The position numbers and the translations under genes were made by a program. The notes under the pieces are model-generated. The model saw only the letters and a list, made by a program, of their open reading frames with translations, was not told the DNA's origin and searched no databases. From Paracyclopina nana (Eukaryota > Arthropoda > Copepoda > Cyclopoida > Cyclopettidae), in NCBI GenBank assembly GCA_019096065.1, contig JAGUCH010000002.1, positions 16,814,501 to 16,878,500 of the forward strand: 64,000 nt of DNA, read 5' to 3'. Positions 57,829 through 64,000 of the stretch are shown here, piece after piece (position 1 is the first letter of the stretch; each line of letters begins with the position of its first letter).

Positions 57829-60417
57829 ATGGAGGCCGTGACGACAAAGGCCGCGACCACAAAGTTCATGATCACTGACATCCTCGAGGATGACTCCAGC
57901 AAGGTCTGCAAGCCAGTGGCGGCCTCGGTGGCCTCGCTGTTCCCTGCTATGGCCGCAGCGGCCATGGCCATGGCCTCCGGCACGGCCTCGCCACACTCGT
58001 TCGCGGCCATGTTGTACCCCTCGGGACTGCTGCCATTTCAGCCTCCGGCCCTGGCCCCTGACCATCATAACATTGCTGCTACGAGTTCTGAGACCAAAGA
58101 GGACACTTGTGATAGCCTCAAAGATGACGAGGCCGAACTTTCAGGTAATTACACTATAAGCCAGTGGAGGGACAAACTTTTTCGACAGATGGCGCTTTTC
58201 GAGCAAGTACTTTTGGCATAGCTGCCTTGCGTGAAACTTGTCATGTGATTAGGAGCGGCGATTTGATTGGCTGATCAATGAGGAGAGGCTATAAAAAGCA
58301 TCGTTTAACAATGAAAAGCTTGAAAATTTGTGTGAGACGCACATCATTTTACGGCTTGAAAGGGCACCATTCCTAAAGTGGATTATATCGTATTAGAAAA
58401 GTTTTCGGCTCAAGCACTCCCAAAGCAAAACTATTGCCAATTTTCGATCATCTATGTAACGCAGCCATGACAAATGTACTTGCTCAAGTTGCCGGGCTAG
58501 ATGGCGCTACGAATCGAGCAACTCTACGCCTTTGGCTTATAGTAGTAAAATTGAAAATAAAGCAAAAGAAACCGTTGATTGATAATTCCTAAGATGATTT
58601 TGGTGGGATAATCTGTATGCATAATTAAAAGTAATTTGAGGCTGGTGGTAAAAATTGGCTTTTGGCAGATGCTCGCGGAAATGGCGGCAGCCACTCGTCC
58701 GATTCGCATCAGAAGAAACAAAGGAAAGCTCGGACTGCTTTCACTGACCACCAATTGCAAACCCTGGAGACCAACTTTGAGAGGCAAAAGTATCTGAGCG
58801 TTCAAGACCGCATGGAATTGGCGGCCAAGCTGAACCTCACGGATACCCAAGTGAAAACCTGGTACCAGAACCGCAGGTATTCTTTCCAATCGATCCTTCT
58901 TTGGCTGTATAGTCATCATGGTGATCATTTCCATTGTTGTGTAAACGCAATTGTCGAGGTCGCGCTCTATTCATTCGCGCACGTGCGGGTCGCGTGGCCC
59001 CGCAAACCGAACCCTGATACATCCATGTTCCGCCTCTTTATTAGCAGCATCTTCTATACAAATAATGCAATTTATTAGATGCGCAAATCAGCCAGCCAGA
59101 AGACTGTTGTTGTTGCCATAAAAGGCCGAAATAAAGCAATTTGCTAGATAGATAGAGGAATTGAGGAGCAGATGACCCGCGCGCGCGCACTTCATTCCAA
59201 ATTGTGGCAAATAAAGCAATAACAGCTTTGCCTGTTCGCATGTTAAGCTAAGCTAAGCAAGGCGCTAGGTAGGCTTTCTCCTCAGTGATTACTGAGCCGG
59301 CTGGTAGTAAATTATCTAGATATCATGGGAATAGCATAGTTTGCGATCATGCCTAATAAAATTAATGATTTATTGAGGTCAATTCTTTAAAGCATTGAAT
59401 TAAGCTTATGCCAGGTTCCAACAATGAAAATCAGCATAGTAAAGACACGTCACTTGACCTTAGAGCATAGCCAGGTCGCAGCTAGCTTGCATGCTCAGCT
59501 CAATAAAAGTTGACTGAGGCTGAGCGTGTGAGCTGGCTGTGACATGACTATGCTGTTGAGTCAAGTGATGTGACTATGCTAATTCTGATTAGTTGGGAAC
59601 TGTGGTTTAATGCGAAAAATGGCTTCTGTGTTGCAGCCTCAAATTTTGACCAAATTTGATGTTGACAACTGCGATGCTTTTAATATGAAATATGACAAAA
59701 GCCCGGTTCCTTCTTTGTAATTAAGCACAGTAAGGACACGTCACTTGACCTTACAGCATAGCCAGGTCACAGCAAGCTCGCACACTCACCTCAATGAAAC
59801 TTTCGTTAAGCTGAGCGTGCAAGCTAGCTGCGACATGGCTATTGCTGTTGAAGCAAGTGTCGTGCCCTAACTAGACTTACTTTCATAGTTTTTGATTGTG
59901 GTTAAAGTATCCTTAAACTCTGCCAAAAAATGGCAGAAATTTATTGAGGCCATATTTGACATTGGCAATTGCGATGCTCAAAACATGAATTGTGGCTAAT
60001 TTGCAACCATTGGCCTCACATTCAACTGAGGCAAGAGCCTTCAAGGTGCCTTACTTAGCTTAATGAATGCGAGATCGGCCTCGAGCTCAGGAAAGTTAGT
60101 AGTTTTTATGACCATTTCCTTGCAGGACCAAATGGAAAAGGCAGGCAACGGTGGGTATCGAATTATTAGCCGAGGCCGGAAATTTAGCTGCCATTCAGAG
60201 CTTTTGCGCCGCCACCACAAGCCGCTGCTCCCCCTGGCTGCCCCCGCCGCCCCCGGGGTTCGGGCTGGACCTCTACTACAGGCAAATGGCCATGCTTCAA
60301 CGGCCTCACTTCTCCACGTGCAAACCTTTCACTACCAATTCAGCAGCAGCCTCCAACACTTGTCCAGGCTTTGCTGACTCCGATGACGAGGCTCCAGATG
60401 CTCCTCCAGCCAACTAA
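57829..60417 (+). CDS. BarH-like homeobox gene C
   Basis: Three exons join in phase: 57829-58144, 58669-58876 and 60126-60417, giving 271 aa. Exon 1, from ATG 57829, has the eh1/FIL repressor-type motif KFMITDIL near residue 12 and an Ala/Met-rich stretch. Exon 2 carries most of the homeodomain ([19 protein letters not shown] to VKTWYQNR). Exon 3 begins R-T-K-W-K-R-Q and the Bar-specific tail [18 protein letters not shown], closest to canonical BarH of the three genes. The homeobox intron splits the arginine pair (CGC AG|G), as in gene A. The C-terminus is short and acidic ([13 protein letters not shown]). It is a likely neuronal-fate transcription factor. It is transcribed opposite to genes A and B. 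An earlier in-frame ATG at 57649 is a weaker start. Confidence 0.92.
58155..58541 (+). mobile_element. Family B MITE in Bar gene C intron 1
   Basis: From TATAAGCCAGTGGAGGGAC to CGCCTTTGGCTTATA; the ends form an inverted repeat around TATAAGCC. It starts ten bases after the donor at 58145 and fills most of the 524-bp intron. Confidence 0.88.
58877..60125. repeat. Bar gene C intron 2 with hairpin-forming repeat pair
   Basis: A 1.25-kb intron. Two related blocks at about 59400-59590 and 59720-59870 each contain GACACGTCACTTGACCTTA, then CATAGCCAGGTC, and an inverted counterpart (GAGCTGGCTGTGACATG). Each block can fold on itself. The first 500 bases of the intron are unique, with GCGCGCGCGC near 59180. 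Confidence 0.65.
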
Positions 60418-60829
60418 TTATTAAAAGGGGATTGCGTGTAATTCACATAGAGAAAGTATATACACACACTGCTCCAACCCCTGCTGTTGTTGTGGCGGGT
60501 TCATTTGGCAGCAGAGGAGGTCTTGGTAGCATATTGTGTGGCTCTCATGGATTATGATGGTTATTATTATTATCGTGGCCCTTGCTAATGTTCTTGTCAT
60601 GATAGCTCTTCTGCACATATAGGAGAATTACCAGCGAGCAGCCAAATGACCCTCGTCATTGTCCAAGTGCTACATCAGCTCTATTCACTTACTGCTAATG
60701 GTGGTGGCGGAGCCAAGAAAAAGCAGCCATGGCCGCCACATGAATCACTTTCGAGTTGGCAGATGATTTTCCTTCTCCCATTCTTCTTCAGTTTGGCTAA
60801 CGGGGGCTCTCGGTTACCGGCCACCAATC

Positions 60830-60835
60830 AATAAA
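60830..60835 (+). terminator. Candidate polyadenylation signal of Bar gene C
   Basis: AATAAA 413 bases after the stop codon, the first on this strand after the gene. Confidence 0.4.
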
Positions 60836-60929
60836 AAATGAAAGAAAGTAGTGCACTTGGCTCATCCTGCTGCGGGGAGATCCATCAAAGTCTGACCTCC
60901 TCTGTACATGTACAGGTTGTCCCGCAGTT

Positions 60930-61325
60930 AAAGTCGAACCGACTGCGGCTAATATCCCCTTCATGTACTTCCAAACGCCTTGAGATAATGCATGTTGAAT
61001 GCCTCAATGAAAGGAGAAAAATTGCGTTGTGAGTTAACAGTAAAGAAAACGTCTGCTGATGCAAGCACTAATTGGGAAAAATGGGTCAGCTTAGAGATGA
61101 CTTTTAGCGTTCAACGCTCAAATTTTCCTTCAGTTTTTCTCATAAAATTGTTTCGATTGTATCGGTATGTATTGCGCTAATTATCATGAACCAACTTGAG
61201 CAATTGCAGCATCATTGCCGCAAAGATCCAGCTGATAAATTGAAAGTTTTTCCGAATTGTGCCTCAACTATGCCGACTCGTTCCCTGGTTCAACTAGTTG
61301 AGAGGCGCTGCTTCAATAGCCTAAC
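60930..61325. repeat. Family E repeat
   Basis: Inverted relative to 31370-31800, with GAACCAACTTGAGCAATTGCAG and CTCGTTCCCTGGTTCAACTAG. Non-coding. Confidence 0.65.
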
Positions 61326-62332
61326 AACAAAACTCCACTGCCTTAAGACAATGAAAAGCAACTTTGCTCTTGAAACAGTGGGACGTTCTGTACTACTTTT
61401 AAAAGCCCCTTTGACATGAGTGCTTTTACGATCCAATGGGCTGTAATTGTTGAATCGCAGATGTTGCTTAGTCGATACATTTAGTAGACTACAGGGGAGC
61501 ATCTGTGGCGAATCCAATGGATTCATGGAGTGATTTTAATCGCCAGCTGACAATCATCATGCTAATTCAATACAACATTGACAACATTTGGCACGAGGCG
61601 GAGGAGGAAGAAAGCTGGTGGTGCTCTCCTTTTCTTTTGGAGCCAGGTCCGGAAGCTCATCGACTGAGACAAGTGAAGCATCACCACGGAAGTGTGCCAA
61701 TGATGTCCCATTGCTAAATGGATTCGCGGTTGTTGTTCAGGTCCGGAAAGAGCGCATCCGTGAACGTCAAAGTGAGTCATGCGCTCGCCCCATAGAATTG
61801 GCAATGGCTTTCTAATTCCATGAAAGTTTAAAATGTGAGTTATGGGGCTGCAGCACAAATCACGTCTCCCTTCCACAGATGAATAATGGCACTAGATTGA
61901 TATGACACCTTGGGACTAGCTCATTAATACATGTGCTTGAAGGTGGTGGCTCTTTTAATATACAAATCGTCGCATTGCTTTCCCCTAGCTACACTATATG
62001 TACTAATGCGCGTTAGACAAGGGGAGATTTATCGAGAGGTAATTGGACCATAACCACCATATACTACTAGCTATGAATACCCAGGCACTACTTCTCTCTG
62101 CCTCTCTCTCAAAAAGTTCCGTACTATTATGCATTTCCTTCCATTAGGAACAAATCACAACCACTTAGGCCAGATTATCCCATTATTGGAGAGAGTGAAA
62201 CAAATGGAGGCATTGCGTGTCTGCACGCCAAACCTCAGTCGTAACTAATTTCGTCGGTCATGCACAGGCACTTTCCGATGGGACTTCTTTTTATTTCCAA
62301 GTTTTACAATCATCTACGTACTATAATAAGGC
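61326..62332. other. Intergenic, no gene recognised
   Basis: Short overlapping frames at 61500-61880 lack family signatures. A TCTCTCTC-rich stretch lies near 62095. Confidence 0.35.
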
Positions 62333-62715
62333 AAAGGCGTACAGTTGCTAGAGTCGCAGCGCCATCTAGCCCGGCAACTTGAGCAAGTACATTTGACATG
62401 GCTGCGTTACATAGATGATCAAAAGTTGGCGATTGTTTCGCTTTGGGAGCGCTTGTGCCAAAAACTTTACTAATATGACATAATCTAGTATGTACGAAAT
62501 TGCACCCTTTCAAGCCGTATCACCATATATGCGGAAAACGCAAATTTACTAGTTTTTCATTGTTGAAAGATGCTTTTTATAGCCTCTCCTCATTGATCAG
62601 CCAATCAAATTGCCGCTCTTGTTCACATGACAAGTTTCACGCATGGCAGTTTCTCCAAAAATACTTGCTTGCAAAGCGCCATCTGTCGAAAAAGTTAGTA
62701 CCTCCATAGTCTCAT
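62333..62715 (-). mobile_element. Family B MITE copy
   Basis: From ATAAGGCAAAGGCGTACAG to CCATAGTCTCATA, with GCGCCATCTAGCC and GCGCCATCTGTCGAAAAAG inside. Confidence 0.8.
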
Positions 62716-64000
62716 ACCAAGCTTAAATATGGAACACTAATAGGCTTGTTATTACAACTATGGTTGTAATGCAGTTGGCTGTCTTAAAATATTCTGCCAT
62801 GACATTTATCGCATAAATAAATGTACCAGCCATCAATTCAGCTTAGAAAGCTTAGCCGAACTAATGGAATTTCTAATGTGAAGCAAATGGCAAAGGCAAG
62901 CTAATTCAGTGTTTTTCAAAGATTTTATTTTGATCTACACCAAATTTTGAAAATTACGCAGAGTTTGCTTTTTTTTCTACTTTTGACCCAAAAATAACAT
63001 TGTCATAATTAATAGCTAGTCTGAAAATTTGCCCGTGAAAACGCGGCTCGGCTCTATTCACACAACGTGTTTTGAAAACCGATCACTACTTTTTGGGGCA
63101 GACATGAAATTTTGATACGCAAAGTTCAGGCATTTTATCGATGCTATTTCTCCATTTATGGATTTCTATATTGGAAAACATATTTGAAAGTGCAGGAATT
63201 CAAAGATTATTGATCTCTCTTTTTCGTTAGAATCAACGATCAAAACTTGAGTACTGGATCGAGGCTTTTAAATGTTGCACCTCATTTTTCACTTTTCAGC
63301 TGATTTCGCTGAAGCGAGAACAATCATGATTTGTGCTTGGAATTGTGAAAAACGGGCGTGTGATGATATTACTGAAATGATAAAGTGCAAGACTCGTTAA
63401 AGCCTTTTAATGTTTGCCGAAGAAAAAGCCTTTTCGGGCAAGTTTCCACAAGATCCAAGGTAAGCCCAATTTTGCCTACACCATGCATAAATATGAATTT
63501 CTTTGTATGTCCTAGAAGCAATCTTACAATGCTTACAATTCAACTTTAAATTATTCTGTTTGTATTGCAACTATGGAAATGTGAAAAATATTGTCTGACT
63601 AGGAAAATATGAAAATTCACATTTGTATCATAACAATAACATTCATGTAGGGCGATCCTAGCGGCCATTTAGGGCAACAGCTGGGATTGTCGGTTGACAC
63701 TGCTTGAGAAAACAACTGACTGAATTGCTGCGTTTTTTCGATTCAAGTCATCGTTCTAAATAAGAACCCTAACAAATTAGTGCAGTTCATGCTTATATCA
63801 TTTCATGACACGAAAACAATGTGGTTTTAAATCTTGAACATTCTTAATACCAAGATGACAGAGTTATGAAAGCTTAAGCAAAGTAAAAGTAACCATTTTT
63901 AAAACGTACTTTCTCTTAATTTAAATGTGGATCAACTCATTGAAATGAAGCTAGATTTTGAGCTCAACTCCCAAGTGTTTCTTCAATAATGTCGGTAGAT
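62716..64000. other. Intergenic, no gene recognised
   Basis: A+T-rich to the right edge. AAAACGCGGCTCGGCTC near 63038 matches an old repeat at 47.7 kb. Nothing coding is seen. Confidence 0.35.

Overview
The window is animal nuclear DNA. Genes are split by canonical GT-AG introns, AATAAA signals follow the stop codons, and long A+T-rich intergenic stretches are packed with short non-autonomous transposons. A Nanchung-type TRPV channel, an arthropod-style troponin I (inhibitory stretch KPTLKKVSKYENKFAKL) and a retroelement with an arthropod-virus-like envelope point to an arthropod or a close relative. I cannot name the species.

Layout. 0.4-1.0 kb (-): the first two coding exons of nucleoporin Nup37, running off the left edge. 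1.3-9.5 kb (-): a complete ten-exon TRPV channel, 892 codons, best called nanchung. 9.8-11.0 kb (-): Bar-class homeobox gene A, a divergent two-exon paralogue. 11-25 kb: no convincing gene, many miniature transposons, and an inverted fragment of gene A near 14.1 kb. 25.4-27.5 kb (-): Bar-class homeobox gene B, three exons, 427 aa. 28-34 kb: repeats and unique non-coding DNA. 34.2-44.6 kb: a 10.35-kb Ty3/gypsy-type LTR element with identical-length 195-bp LTRs, broken gag-pol frames and an intact 825-aa envelope. 49.6-50.0 kb (-): a short troponin I. 52.6-56.2 kb (+): a two-pore channel gene interrupted by a 1.35-kb compound transposon that inserted in the coding sequence. 57.8-60.4 kb (+): Bar-class homeobox gene C, three exons, 271 aa. 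60.4-64 kb: no gene.

The three Bar genes share an N-terminal F(M/L)ITDIL repressor-type motif and a Bar homeodomain, so the window is a dispersed Bar cluster of about 50 kb with unrelated genes (troponin I, two-pore channel) inside it. The other genes have no obvious functional link.

Repeats dominate the rest. Family A (about 380 bp, ends GGGCGTTCCCAT and ATGGGATCGCCC) has about 19 copies or fragments. Family B (about 380 bp, ends TATAAGCC and GGCTTATA) has seven. Family C has ends AGATGGCGC and GCGCCATCT. Families D and E are further interspersed repeats. A TTA-flanked Harbinger-like element is nested in a family A copy. The most notable observations are the transposon that splits the two-pore channel in frame with a CTG duplication, the envelope-bearing gypsy element whose envelope looks chuvirus-like, and the differing homeobox intron positions among the Bar paralogues. 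All exon boundaries were read by eye from splice consensus and reading-frame continuity, without transcript data.
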